Positions 25,761-36,183 are shown, numbered from the stretch's first letter. The stretch: 64,000 nt of DNA from Gammaproteobacteria bacterium Milos-ODIII6 (GCA_029228645.1 JAPTHR010000001.1:1-64000); one strand, 5' to 3'. Notes: generated by a model from the letters alone, not told the origin. Made by a program: numbers and translations.

Positions 25761-25916
25761 CCCTCTGGAGGGGGAAGGTTGGGATGGGGGTGGCGTTCGG
25801 ACAATGGCAGAGGTGTATCCCCACCCGTGGGGAGGGGATAGTCGGCCGGATGGCCGACCGATCCGGCTTTCAGCCGTAACCCGAAGCCACCGGCTTTAGC
25901 TGGTGGAGTATTCACA
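25761..25916. repeat. Run of small hairpins (REP-like)
   Basis: Following the 66-bp repeat, several palindromes sit close together: CCCCCTCTGGAGGGGG, a CCACCCGTGG arm, GGCCGGATGGCC and CCACCGGCTTTAGCTGGTGG. They resemble intergenic REP elements. No gene is visible, and together with the repeat they fill the 267-base gap before the MlaC-like gene. Confidence 0.6.
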
Positions 25917-25990
25917 CTAGGGAAACTCCCCTAATGCGCGAAGCGCGCCTTTTGGGCAAGATTGCACCACCCGATGCCAAGGTATTTTCC

Positions 25991-26623
25991 ATGAACAAGA
26001 TCCTTTACCCCCTGCTCGCCCTGATCCTCAGTGCCGGCCTGCAAGCCGCCCCAATACTCCAGGCCGAACAGGCACAGGCGCTGCCGCAGCCCGACAGCAG
26101 TCAGCGTTCACCCCTCGAACGGCTGCGCATCGGGGTTGAGAGCCTGATGGCGTTCATGAACCAGGAACCGATCCCGGCGACCTCCGCGGTGGCGCGCTAC
26201 CTGGATCAGAACGTGGCGCCTCTCTTCGATTTCGATGCCATGGCGCGCTCTGCCGGTGGACGTATTTTCTACACCCTCAGTCCGCGCCAACGATCGGAGA
26301 TGGCAGAGGAGATAAAACAACTGTTTCTTACCCGCCTCACCCTGGGGCTGGCCGGCTACGAGGGTCAACGGGTGCGCTTCCTGCGGCCGCGCTTCTCTCC
26401 GCGCGGGGACGAGGCCATGATCAGCATGGTGATCCTGAACCCGGGGCATTACCCGGCGCGCATCGATTTTCGGCTTGCGCCGCAGGATAACGACTGGCGT
26501 ATCGTCGACCTGGCGGCAAACGGCACCAGCGCGGTGGTCTACTATCGCCAGATGATGGCGCAGGAAATGGCCCGCCTGAGTTACGAGCGCCGGCGCGCCT
26601 ACATGCGAGCGCCGCGCTGGTAG
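25991..26623 (+). CDS. MlaC/Ttg2D-like periplasmic protein
   Basis: This 210-residue protein has a signal peptide (LYPLLALILSAGLQA, residues 5-19) and a MlaC-type lipid-binding domain (VARYLDQNVAPLFDFDAMAR, near 62-81, then LTLGLAGYEGQRVRFLRPRF and a WRIVDLAANGTSAVVYYR end). MlaC carries phospholipids between the outer membrane and the inner-membrane MlaFEDB transporter. None of those genes is in the window, so this is an orphan copy. The ATG at 25991 opens the signal directly; a start at 25934 would add 19 unlike residues. Confidence 0.78.
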   Translation: MNKILYPLLALILSAGLQAAPILQAEQAQALPQPDSSQRSPLERLRIGVESLMAFMNQEPIPATSAVARYLDQNVAPLFDFDAMARSAGGRIFYTLSPRQRSEMAEEIKQLFLTRLTLGLAGYEGQRVRFLRPRFSPRGDEAMISMVILNPGHYPARIDFRLAPQDNDWRIVDLAANGTSAVVYYRQMMAQEMARLSYERRRAYMRAPRW

Positions 26624-26716
26624 CGCGCCGTTCGCCGATCGAGTGCATAGGCCGCCGGGCATTCGATCTTCGCGCATCCAGCACAAACCGGTAATCGCTG
26701 CATAAAATTCTGTGAC

Positions 26717-26746
26717 TTGGCAAGCCGATCCGGCTCGCTCTAATGT
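26717..26746 (+). promoter_or_regulatory. Candidate promoter for the CBS-domain gene
   Basis: TTGGCA (26717-26722) and TAATGT (26741-26746) are 18 bases apart, followed by a short leader with a perfect hairpin and a GGGAG site before the ATG at 26802. The spacing fits a sigma-70 promoter. Confidence 0.45.
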
Positions 26747-26769
26747 TAGAGTCCGCTGAAATTATGTAA

Positions 26770-26789
26770 GTGCAGCGCAATCGCTGCAC
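26770..26789 (+). promoter_or_regulatory. Perfect hairpin in the leader of the CBS gene
   Basis: GTGCAGCG (26770-26777) and CGCTGCAC (26782-26789) form an 8-bp stem with a 4-base loop. The GGGAG ribosome binding site follows at once (26790-26794). The hairpin could protect the mRNA or hold the site open or closed. No T-run follows, so it is not a terminator. Confidence 0.5.
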
Positions 26790-26801
26790 GGGAGCACGAG
26801 A

Positions 26802-27389
26802 ATGGCCCAATACCGATCGTTGGATATGTACGCGCTGGACGGGGAAACCGCCCTGGACCGCCCCCGCCAGGATATGCGCGAGTCCGTCGACCTGAACGAT
26901 CCCGCCCTCGAGGTGGTCACCAACCTGTCCAAGGTCGCGGCCATGACCATCAACCCCTGCGCCAGCATGGACAACGCCAACGAGCGCATGATCGCGGCCA
27001 ATGTCCGGCTGCTGTTCGTGACCGACCAGTACTACAACGTCATGGGATTGGTCACCGCACGCGACATCACCGGGGAGCGCGCCGTCCTGTACATGCAGGA
27101 ACACGGCGGCCGGCGCGAAGACATCATGGTGCGCGACATCATGACCCCGCGGCACAAGATCGAAGCCCTGGATTACGACGAACTGGTCACCGCCAAGGTC
27201 GGCGACGTCGTGGAGACCCTGCGCCGCATCGGCCGCCAGCACGCGCTGGTGATGAAGCGCGGCGAAGGCTCCAACATCAGCCGCATCGCCGGGGTCATAT
27301 CGACCACCCAGGTGATCCAGCAGACCGGACAGCAGATCAACGTGATCGGCCTGCCCACCACCATTGCGGACCTCGCCGCGCTGCGTTGA
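26802..27389 (+). CDS. CBS-domain pair protein
   Basis: This 195-residue cytosolic protein has two CBS motifs (about residues 45-105 and 112-180), one after DPALEVVTNLSKVAAMTINP and one starting MVRDIMTPRHKIEAL. CBS pairs bind adenosine nucleotides and act as energy or redox sensors. Nothing else is attached, so it must act on a partner. The N-terminal 40 residues (LDMYALDGETALDRPRQDMR) look like a flexible adaptor. It converges on the HAD gene. Confidence 0.82.
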   Translation: MAQYRSLDMYALDGETALDRPRQDMRESVDLNDPALEVVTNLSKVAAMTINPCASMDNANERMIAANVRLLFVTDQYYNVMGLVTARDITGERAVLYMQEHGGRREDIMVRDIMTPRHKIEALDYDELVTAKVGDVVETLRRIGRQHALVMKRGEGSNISRIAGVISTTQVIQQTGQQINVIGLPTTIADLAALR

Positions 27390-27396
27390 CAGCCTG

Positions 27397-27414
27397 CCGG
27401 GCCGCTCGGCCCGG
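27397..27414. terminator. Convergent intergenic hairpin
   Basis: CCGGGCCG and CGGCCCGG form an 8-bp stem between the CBS gene stop and the HAD gene stop. There is no T-run on either strand, so termination by it is only a possibility. Confidence 0.35.
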
Positions 27415-27415
27415 T

Positions 27416-28090
27416 TCAAACCAGGGCGTTCCTGAGACGCTGTTGCAACTCCCCGGGCGTGCCACAGATCAGCACCTCGGGCACCTCGAACTTCTCGCTC
27501 AGTCGGGCATGATTCTCGAACCCGTAGGAGACGATCGTGGGGTGCATGCCGGAAGCCAGCGCGGCCGTATAGTCCTTGTGCTCATCGCCGCACACCAGGC
27601 AGCGCGCCGGGTTGACCTTGAATTGCCGCCGCACCGAATCGAACAGCTTCTGCTTGCCCTGCTTCAGTGGCAGGTGCATCAGGAAATCCATGGATTTCGG
27701 CGCCACACCCTCGCGTTCGAATAGACGGGCCAGCGTCTGCTCGGGCTCGTTGGTGATGTTGCGGGTGATGATGCCGACACGCACATCCGGGCGCTCGATC
27801 AAGTCGCGCAGCAAATCCGCCATGCCGGGAAACAACACCGCCTCCTCTCGGTAGACCTCGGTCAGGGTGTTCACCAGGCGACGACGGCGGGCGCGTGAGA
27901 ACTGCTTGCGCAGATTGCCGGGGAACTCCTTGACCCCGCCGAGGTACTTGAAAAGGTTGTGCCGCTTCTGGAATCGCTCCAGGTCGCCTATCTGAAGGTC
28001 GTGCTGCTCGAAGGTGGCAGCAATGGCCTTGAAGGCGTCGATGGTGGTGCCATCGGCATCCAGAATCACCAGCCTGTCTTGACTGAACAT
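27416..28090 (-). CDS. HAD-family phosphatase
   Basis: This 224-residue hydrolase has the HAD nucleophile motif VILDADGTT (near residue 10), a threonine-type motif II in VGIITRNIT and the C-terminal CLVCGDEHKDYTAAL with acidic residues. The basic segment RKQFSRARRRR (near residue 66) is unusual for the family. The substrate is unknown. The start at 28090 is preferred, because an earlier start at 28183 would add 31 residues with no HAD character. Confidence 0.8.
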   Translation of the reverse strand: MFSQDRLVILDADGTTIDAFKAIAATFEQHDLQIGDLERFQKRHNLFKYLGGVKEFPGNLRKQFSRARRRRLVNTLTEVYREEAVLFPGMADLLRDLIERPDVRVGIITRNITNEPEQTLARLFEREGVAPKSMDFLMHLPLKQGKQKLFDSVRRQFKVNPARCLVCGDEHKDYTAALASGMHPTIVSYGFENHARLSEKFEVPEVLICGTPGELQQRLRNALV

Positions 28091-28349
28091 ACCCAGGTCC
28101 GTACTGCCGTTGCGGGGCGGAATGTTAGGCCTCGCATGTGACAAGTTGCGGACAGTGGCGCGAATCAGGGTCATGGAGCGCATGGCGGATCCAACCTGGG
28201 TAAAACGCCATGATTTACCAGGTCCACACCCAGCTCATGCCTCTGGCACAACGCCTTGGCAAGGGTCGGATTCGGGAAACCAACTGGGTTAAGGTTGTCG
28301 TCCTCCGATACCCTGTAGAGCGGCTTTGCCGGTACGCTAACATGTGGCC

Positions 28350-28988
28350 ATGAAAGCCCAAACCACCCCACCCGACGCCACGCTTTATATCGCCACCGGC
28401 TGCGCCCACTGCCCGGCGGTGCTGCAGGCCTTGAGCGATCTTCTCAAGCAGGGCAGCATCGGTCGCCTGGAGGTCGTCAACATCGCGGTCCACCCCGAAA
28501 TTGCACAGGAACACCGCATCCGCTCGGTCCCCTGGACCCGCATCGGACCCTTTACCCTGCACGGAAACCAGACGCCCGCCGAACTGCGCCGCTGGGTGGA
28601 ACGCGCCGGCAGCGGGGAAGGCGCCGCGGACTACCTGGCCGAGCTGCTGGAGAACCAGCGCCTGCCCGAGGCGGTCGATCTTGCGCTCGAAGATGCCTCC
28701 TGGAGCAGGACTGCGGTGCGTATGCTGGGTGACCTGGAGACCCCGATGGGCGTGCGCATCGGTATCGGCGCGCTGCTCGAGGACCTCGCCGGGAAGGGCC
28801 ACTACAAGGCGGTCGAACCGGAGTTGCGGGCCCTGCTGATATCCCCGGATGCGCCGGTACGGGCGGATGCCGCCTATTATCTCGGCCTGAGCGCCAACCC
28901 CGAGGCCCGCGACTGGCTGGAGCCCCTGCTGCAGGATCCGGACGACGAGGTGCGCGAGATCGTGCGCGAGGCGCTCGAAGAGGCTTGA
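28350..28988 (+). CDS. Thioredoxin-like CxxC domain fused to HEAT-like repeats
   Basis: This 212-residue protein starts with a glutaredoxin/thioredoxin-like fold (residues 9-85) with CAHC (C18 and C21) and the cis-Pro SVPWTRIGP. The second half (about 95-212) is helical and ends in a HEAT/PBS-lyase-type repeat (DAPVRADAAYYLGLSANPE, then DDEVREIVREALEEA). I start it at the ATG at 28350; a GTG lies two codons earlier. The fusion suggests redox control of a protein interaction. It is followed by a gene of unknown function and ygdD in a close run. Confidence 0.78.
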   Translation: MKAQTTPPDATLYIATGCAHCPAVLQALSDLLKQGSIGRLEVVNIAVHPEIAQEHRIRSVPWTRIGPFTLHGNQTPAELRRWVERAGSGEGAADYLAELLENQRLPEAVDLALEDASWSRTAVRMLGDLETPMGVRIGIGALLEDLAGKGHYKAVEPELRALLISPDAPVRADAAYYLGLSANPEARDWLEPLLQDPDDEVREIVREALEEA

Positions 28989-29035
28989 GCAGGCCGGCGC
29001 GAGCCGATGCCGCAAGAGCGGTTAAGATAGCGCCC

Positions 29036-29584
29036 ATGCTGAGCACGCGCGACCAACAGATCATCCAGACCCATGCCGCCTTTATCTGCGCGGTGGCCGC
29101 CTGCGCGCGCAACCCGCAGGCGCAGACCCGTTTCCTGGAACTCCTGAAAACGGCCGAGGACAGTGGCTGGCATGCGCTCGTGAGCGCGCTACGCCGCATC
29201 GGCGACGGCCAGTCGGACCTCTCCGGAGTTGCCTTGGACGACGAGGACCGGGTGATCGCGGAGGCGGTCCTGCGCGGCCTGCAGGACCCGGCCACCCTGC
29301 CCGATCCGCAGCAGCGTCCGGATGGCCGCCTGGCCGCACCGGGCCTCGCGGGCATGATCCATGCCGCTGCGCGCGGGGACATGCAGGCGCTGGCCCTGAT
29401 CGGCCAGATGGCCGAGCAGATGTCGCGCGCTGGCGGCGACATGGCGCGTATCGCCGGGGCAATCCGGCCGATGATCAACGGCGAGCGCGACCCGGCCACC
29501 CTGGGGAAAGGCATGGACACCCGCGGACAGCAGTTGTTGATCGCGATCCTCGAGGAACTGGAGCGTCTGGAGAAAGCACAGTGA
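29036..29584 (+). CDS. Helical protein of unknown function
   Basis: I do not recognise this 182-residue soluble protein. It is Ala- and Leu-rich and mostly helical (IQTHAAFICAVAACARNPQA near the start, AARGDMQALALIGQMAEQMS in the middle). It ends with a charged helix. It has three Cys at most and no signal. The ATG at 29036 is 47 bases after the previous stop, and its stop overlaps the GTG start of ygdD (GTGA), so the run is a probable operon. Confidence 0.62.
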   Translation: MLSTRDQQIIQTHAAFICAVAACARNPQAQTRFLELLKTAEDSGWHALVSALRRIGDGQSDLSGVALDDEDRVIAEAVLRGLQDPATLPDPQQRPDGRLAAPGLAGMIHAAARGDMQALALIGQMAEQMSRAGGDMARIAGAIRPMINGERDPATLGKGMDTRGQQLLIAILEELERLEKAQ

Positions 29585-29955
29585 ACGATGCCCGCCTTTT
29601 TCTCGTGATCGGCGCCGCCGCGGGATTTCTGACCGTTCTGCTGGGCGCCTTCGGTGCGCACGGCCTGCGTGGCCTCATCAGCCCCGGGCTTTTCGAGGCC
29701 TACCAGACCGGCGTCATGTACCAGGGGCTGCATGCGCTCGCGCTGCTGGTGACCGGCCTGTTGATGGAACGCGACCCGCACATCGGGCTGCGCTGGGCCG
29801 GATGGGCCTTCGCCACCGGGATCCTGCTTTTCAGCGGCAGCCTGTATCTGATGGCGGCAATCGATATCCGTTGGCTGGGCATGATCACCCCGCTCGGCGG
29901 GCTCGCCTTCCTGCTCGGCTGGGGCCTTTTGTTCCGGAATCTGCTGCGCACCTGA
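29581..29955 (+). CDS. ygdD: DUF423 membrane protein YgdD
   Basis: This 124-residue inner-membrane protein has four hydrophobic segments and the DUF423 signature GAFGAHGLRG (near residues 22-31), then YQTGVMYQGLHALALL and the end GGLAFLLGWGLLF. The function is not known. It starts with GTG overlapping the previous stop and its own stop overlaps the start of the RlmK-like gene (TGATG). Confidence 0.9.
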   Translation: MNDARLFLVIGAAAGFLTVLLGAFGAHGLRGLISPGLFEAYQTGVMYQGLHALALLVTGLLMERDPHIGLRWAGWAFATGILLFSGSLYLMAAIDIRWLGMITPLGGLAFLLGWGLLFRNLLRT

Positions 29956-30884
29956 TGGACCTGCAGCACCTGCTGAACCGACTGGACAAGAGCCGCCAGC
30001 GGCTGGAGCGCTGGGCGCGCAAGGAAGGCCTGGAAGCCTGGCGCCTGTATGACCGCGACATGCCGGAATTCCCGCTCGCGATCGACCGCTATGGCCCCTG
30101 CCTGCATGTGCAGGTGTACGAACGGCGGCGACCCATGGAGGCCGAACAGGTGGAGGCCTTGCGCCTCGCGCTACTGGCGCACTTCAACTTGCAGCCGGTC
30201 CAGGTCGCGATCAAGACCCGACGACGCCAGCGCGGCCTGTCGCAATACGAAAAGCAGGCCGAACGGGCGCCCTCGTTCAAGGTCCGGGAGCGGGACTACC
30301 GTTTCGAGGTCAACCTGCACCGCTATCTGGATACCGGCCTGTTCCTGGATCACCGCGAGACCCGCCGGATGGTGGGCGAGCGCGCCGCCGAGGGCTCGTT
30401 CCTCAATCTGTTCGCCTACACCGGCAGCTTCAGCGTATACGCCGCCGGTGGCGGTGCGCGCCGCACCCTGAGCGTGGATCTGTCGCGCACCTACCAGGCA
30501 TGGACCCGCCGCAACCTGGTGGCCAACGGCTTCGATGACGCCGAGCGACACCGCCTGGTGCAGGCCGACGTGGGGGCCTTCCTCGAGCGCATGCGCGCAT
30601 CGCGGGCACGTTTCGACCTGATCGTGCTGGACCCGCCGAGCTTCTCCAATTCCAAGCGGATGCATTCGACCTTCGACGTGCAGCGCGACCAGCTGCCGCT
30701 GCTGCGTAACACACTGGACCGGCTCGCGCCCGGTGGCGAGCTGATCTTCTCCAACAACCGCCAGGGGTTCCGCCTCGACCCACGTGTCGCCGACTGGGCC
30801 GAGATCGAGGAGATCACCCCCCGGACCGTGCCGCCCGATTTCAGCCGCCACCGGCCGCACCGCTGCTGGCTGATGCGCGCCTGA
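29955..30884 (+). CDS. RlmK-like SAM-dependent methyltransferase
   Basis: This 309-residue protein matches the C-terminal half of RlmL/RlmK, the 23S rRNA G2069 methyltransferase. Motif I is FLNLFAYTGSFSVYAA (near residue 150) and motif IV is IVLDPPSFSNSKRM (near 230). The N-terminal 90 residues are a THUMP-less lead-in. In E. coli the RlmK domain is fused to RlmL (702 residues). Here only the K half is present, so the L activity must come from another gene. It overlaps the ygdD stop by 1 base. Confidence 0.85.
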   Translation: MDLQHLLNRLDKSRQRLERWARKEGLEAWRLYDRDMPEFPLAIDRYGPCLHVQVYERRRPMEAEQVEALRLALLAHFNLQPVQVAIKTRRRQRGLSQYEKQAERAPSFKVRERDYRFEVNLHRYLDTGLFLDHRETRRMVGERAAEGSFLNLFAYTGSFSVYAAGGGARRTLSVDLSRTYQAWTRRNLVANGFDDAERHRLVQADVGAFLERMRASRARFDLIVLDPPSFSNSKRMHSTFDVQRDQLPLLRNTLDRLAPGGELIFSNNRQGFRLDPRVADWAEIEEITPRTVPPDFSRHRPHRCWLMRA

Positions 30885-30936
30885 GTAACGCATAATGCCG
30901 ATCCGGCAAGCGGCTGAAGAAACAGGCACCGAAGGT

Positions 30937-31833
30937 ATGCGCACACTCCTTTCAATACTGCTGTTACTGGCCCTGGGTACCAGGGCGCTGGCCGAGGTCA
31001 GCAGCGAGACCGTGTATTTCCTGCAGCCGGACGGGCAACGCTACCTGCTGATGCGCTCGATCCACTCGGACAGCCCCACGCACCGCTTCCACCTGCCCAA
31101 GGAGGTCCAGCTCGAGGATCTGCTGCACATCAGTCCGGCGCGCTACGACTGGGACGACACCGAAATGGATTTCAATGCCCTGAGCTTCGACAGTGGTGGC
31201 TTCAGCCTGCTGTATCCGGGCGAATTCGACACCCGCCAGCTGAACAAAGAGGGAGAGCTGGCGCGCTTCAGCAGCTGGGACGGCCGCAAGGATGCGCAGG
31301 GGCGCTATGGATTCTGGTACTCGCCAGGAAACTTCGATCACTACACCTTCACCTGGGTGGTGCCGGACAACATCGAGCTGACCCGTTACCGCAGCAACCG
31401 CGACGGCACCTGGATCAAGCGCACGCGCTCGGTGAGCTTCTACGCCGAGGACGCGAACAACCTGACCTTCGAGATCGACTTCCGGATAAAGACGCCGGCA
31501 ACCGCGAGGAGCGGGTCCGCCATCGAGTCACCGCTTGCGGCGTCCCCGGAGTTCACTCCGCCAAAGCCCCCTCCATCCCAGGCGCCGTTTTTCAGCCGTC
31601 CGAAACCGAGGCATACGGCTCCTCAAGGGAGGAACGCCACAGAGGGTGATGGCGATGGGGACGGGGTCGCGAACGGCGCCGATCTTTGCCCGCGTACCCC
31701 ACCCGGGGCCGAGGTTGATCGCGTCGGCTGTGCCCTGGACAACGATCGCGACGGCGTACCCGACGGCATCGACCGCTGCCTCGCCAGTCCCGATGGGGAG
31801 CCGGTCGATGTCAGCGGCTGTCCGGCATCATGA
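30937..31833 (+). CDS. Secreted protein with thrombospondin type 3 repeats
   Basis: This 298-residue protein has a signal peptide (LLSILLLLALGTRALAE, about residues 4-20) and a 190-residue domain that I cannot assign, rich in Tyr, Asp and Phe (LSFDSGGFSLLYPGEF). A Pro-rich linker follows. The end holds two Ca-binding type-3 repeats (DGDGDGVANGADLCP and DNDRDGVPDGIDRC). In most proteins of this design an OmpA-like peptidoglycan-binding domain follows the repeats. Here the chain stops right after them. The start at 30937 opens the signal; an earlier one at 30895 does not. It converges with the GGDEF gene, overlapping by 6 bases. Confidence 0.75.
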   Translation: MRTLLSILLLLALGTRALAEVSSETVYFLQPDGQRYLLMRSIHSDSPTHRFHLPKEVQLEDLLHISPARYDWDDTEMDFNALSFDSGGFSLLYPGEFDTRQLNKEGELARFSSWDGRKDAQGRYGFWYSPGNFDHYTFTWVVPDNIELTRYRSNRDGTWIKRTRSVSFYAEDANNLTFEIDFRIKTPATARSGSAIESPLAASPEFTPPKPPPSQAPFFSRPKPRHTAPQGRNATEGDGDGDGVANGADLCPRTPPGAEVDRVGCALDNDRDGVPDGIDRCLASPDGEPVDVSGCPAS

Positions 31834-33180
31834 GGAACTGCGCGCGCCCGACCTGAGCAGCCCGCTGTTGCCTGGCACGGGGCGTGGTTCTCCGACCATC
31901 ACCACGCGATTGCGCCCCTGTTCCTTGGCGAGGTAGACCCCCTGGTCGGCGATCGACAGCATCTCGTCAATGGATTCGCCGGGATTCAGGGTCGCCCCGA
32001 TACTCACGCTCAGCAGCACCCGCTGACTGTCCGGCCCATAGAGCTCGATCGCCGCGATCTGCTCACGCAGGTAGTCGAGGCACTCGCGGGGGTCCTGGTC
32101 GATCTCCAGCACCTGGAGATAGACGAATTCCTCGCCGCCGAAACGTGCCGGGAATCCCTGCCTGCCGGACTGCGCTTGCAGCGCCTTGGCCATCGCGACC
32201 AGGGCGTCGTCGCCGGTCTGGTGGCCGTAGCTGTCGTTGATCTTCTTGAAGTGGTCGGCATCCAGCATCGCCACCAGCAGGCGCAACTCACCACTGCGCG
32301 CCTTGGCGTGCAACTCGGTCGCGCGCTGGAAGAAATAGCGGCGGTTGTAGAGCTTGGTCAGGTAGTCGCGGTTTGCGGCATCGCGCGCCTCGCGCACGTA
32401 ACGCAGCATGTCCATGTTCTGATCGATGCGGCAGTACAGCTCCTCGGTCTCGAACGGCTTGGTCAGAAAGTCGTTTGCGCCCGATTTCAGGAACCGGGCC
32501 AGAACCCCTTTTTCATTCACCGCAGAGATACCGATGATCGCCAGATCGTCTGCATGGCGCGTGCGGCGCATTTCCTCGACCATCTCGAGGCCGTTCATGT
32601 CGGGCATGTTGTAGTCGGTCACCACCAGGCGGATATCGGAATTGCTCTGCAGCAGGCGCAGGCCCTCGCGGCCGTCTGCCGCCTGCAGGGTCTGGTAGCC
32701 GTGGTTGAACAACAGGCTGCACACATAGGCCCGCTGCGCGGCCGAATCGTCCACCACCAGCACCTGGCTGTCACGGTTCTCGATCATGCGCTCGACCAGG
32801 CGCACCACGATCCCGATACCGGCGAGGTGATTCTTGCTCACGTAGTCAGCGACCTGGCGCTGCAGGAAGTACTCGCGCTTCTCGTCGTCGACCGAGCTGG
32901 TCAGCACGATCACCGGGATGCCGAAAGACTGCACCAGTTCGACAATCTCGCCATCCGGCGCGTCCGGAAGGTTGAGGTCGAGCACCGCAACGAAAACCTC
33001 GCGTGCCGAAGACCGCAGGAACGCGCGCGCATCCTCGAGGGTGGTGACATGGGTGCACTCGAGATCGCGCAGCTGCTGGAACTGGCTGAGCAATACCGTG
33101 GCGATGGCACGGCTGTCCTCGACCAGTAAAACACGATTGCCCACACGGGGCTCCTGCAGGGTCTGGGCTGGCATGTTCAT
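31828..33180 (-). CDS. Diguanylate cyclase with two receiver domains
   Basis: This 450-residue protein has two receiver domains (about 15-130 with D68 in LDLNLP, and 138-255 with D189 in TDYNMPD) and a GGDEF domain (about 290-430). The active motif is GGEEF (358-362), so it should make cyclic-di-GMP when phosphorylated. The usual inhibitory RxxD site five residues before the motif reads RQGF and is missing, so feedback control is not expected. The layout resembles PleD. No histidine kinase is nearby. Confidence 0.9.
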   Translation of the reverse strand: MNMPAQTLQEPRVGNRVLLVEDSRAIATVLLSQFQQLRDLECTHVTTLEDARAFLRSSAREVFVAVLDLNLPDAPDGEIVELVQSFGIPVIVLTSSVDDEKREYFLQRQVADYVSKNHLAGIGIVVRLVERMIENRDSQVLVVDDSAAQRAYVCSLLFNHGYQTLQAADGREGLRLLQSNSDIRLVVTDYNMPDMNGLEMVEEMRRTRHADDLAIIGISAVNEKGVLARFLKSGANDFLTKPFETEELYCRIDQNMDMLRYVREARDAANRDYLTKLYNRRYFFQRATELHAKARSGELRLLVAMLDADHFKKINDSYGHQTGDDALVAMAKALQAQSGRQGFPARFGGEEFVYLQVLEIDQDPRECLDYLREQIAAIELYGPDSQRVLLSVSIGATLNPGESIDEMLSIADQGVYLAKEQGRNRVVMVGEPRPVPGNSGLLRSGARSSS

Positions 33181-33317
33181 GGATTGTTTCCGGCCTGTCG
33201 CAGAGCGCGACCTGCACCGCCTCTATTGCAAAGTGACAACCGGATGACGGCCGGATTCAGTCGGACTTTAACCTCGGGGCCCGGGTTCGGATTCGATTAC
33301 CGACTCCGCATCCTTAT

Positions 33318-35204
<1,887 letters not shown>

Positions 35205-35328
35205 GTGTTGATCCCGTCAGGCTGTGCGCCATGCGCGTGCACGGCGGCGTACTCAAGAAGGCGCTATTGTAGCTGGCACAAGGGCGCGCTATCGTGCCGA
35301 TCTCCTGAAATTTACGGCGATCACTGGC

Positions 35329-36183
35329 ATGCCACTGGACGATAACTGGTTCTCGGAACAACACGCCGGCATCGGCTCGGCCTGGTCGGCGCGAATCAAG
35401 AAAAAGGTCTTCGATCAGCGCTCCCCCTACCAGCATGTCGAGGTGTATGACACCGAAGGCTTCGGCAAGCTCATGGTGATCGACGGCTGCACCATGGTCA
35501 GCACCCTGGAGAACTTTCTTTACCACGAGATGATGGCGCACCCGGTGTTGTTCACCCATCCGGACCCACGCCGGGTGGCGATCATCGGCGGCGGCGACTG
35601 CGGCACCCTGCGCGAGGTCCTGCGTCACCCCGGAGTCGAGCACTGCACCCAGATTGATATCGATGAGCTGGTCACGCGCGCATCCGAACTGCACTTCCCG
35701 GAGCTTTGCGAGGCCAACGACGACCCGCGCGCGGAGCTGCTGTTCATCGACGGGATCCAATGGATGCAGCAAGCCGAGGCGGGCTCACTGGACGTGATCA
35801 TCGTCGACTCGACCGACCCGGTGGGGCCGGGTGAGGTCCTGTTCAGTACGGAATTCCTGACCGCCTGCCAGCGCGCGCTGGCGCCGGACGGCCTGATCGT
35901 GCAGCAGAGCGAATCACCGCTGGCGCACCTGGACCTGATCCAGGCGATGTATGCGCGCTTCGGGAGCGCGGGCTTCGGCGATACGCGCACCCTGTTCTTC
36001 CCGCAGCCGATCTATCCGACGGGCTGGTGGTCCGCCACCCTGGCGGGCCGGCACGGCAGCCTGCAACACTTCCGTGAGGCGGACGCGCGCAGCAAGCCCT
36101 TCGAAACCCGCTATTACAACGCCGACATCCATCACGCCGCCCTGGTGCAGCCGGAGTTCTTCCGCAAGGCGATCGGCGGATAA
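35329..36183 (+). CDS. speE: Spermidine synthase
   Basis: SpeE transfers an aminopropyl group from decarboxylated SAM to putrescine. The 284-residue protein has the SAM-binding GGGDCGTLREVL (near residue 80) and the DSTDP motif (IIVDSTDPVGPG, near 157) that contacts the diamine. The start at 35329 (MPLDDNWFSEQHAG) fits the family. The divergent speA gene supplies agmatine for the same pathway. SAM decarboxylase (SpeD) is not seen here. Confidence 0.94.
   Translation: MPLDDNWFSEQHAGIGSAWSARIKKKVFDQRSPYQHVEVYDTEGFGKLMVIDGCTMVSTLENFLYHEMMAHPVLFTHPDPRRVAIIGGGDCGTLREVLRHPGVEHCTQIDIDELVTRASELHFPELCEANDDPRAELLFIDGIQWMQQAEAGSLDVIIVDSTDPVGPGEVLFSTEFLTACQRALAPDGLIVQQSESPLAHLDLIQAMYARFGSAGFGDTRTLFFPQPIYPTGWWSATLAGRHGSLQHFREADARSKPFETRYYNADIHHAALVQPEFFRKAIGG

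Noticed and set aside
28171-28371. Small minus-strand protein of 66 codons between the HAD and thioredoxin-HEAT genes
   Set aside because: The middle reads like natural protein, but there is no convincing start site and it overlaps the next gene's start; it may be a decayed fragment, but I cannot support it.
31834-32300. Frameshifted OmpA domain after the type-3 repeats
   Set aside because: The plus strand there has no OmpA-like frame; the region codes for the GGDEF protein on the other strand.
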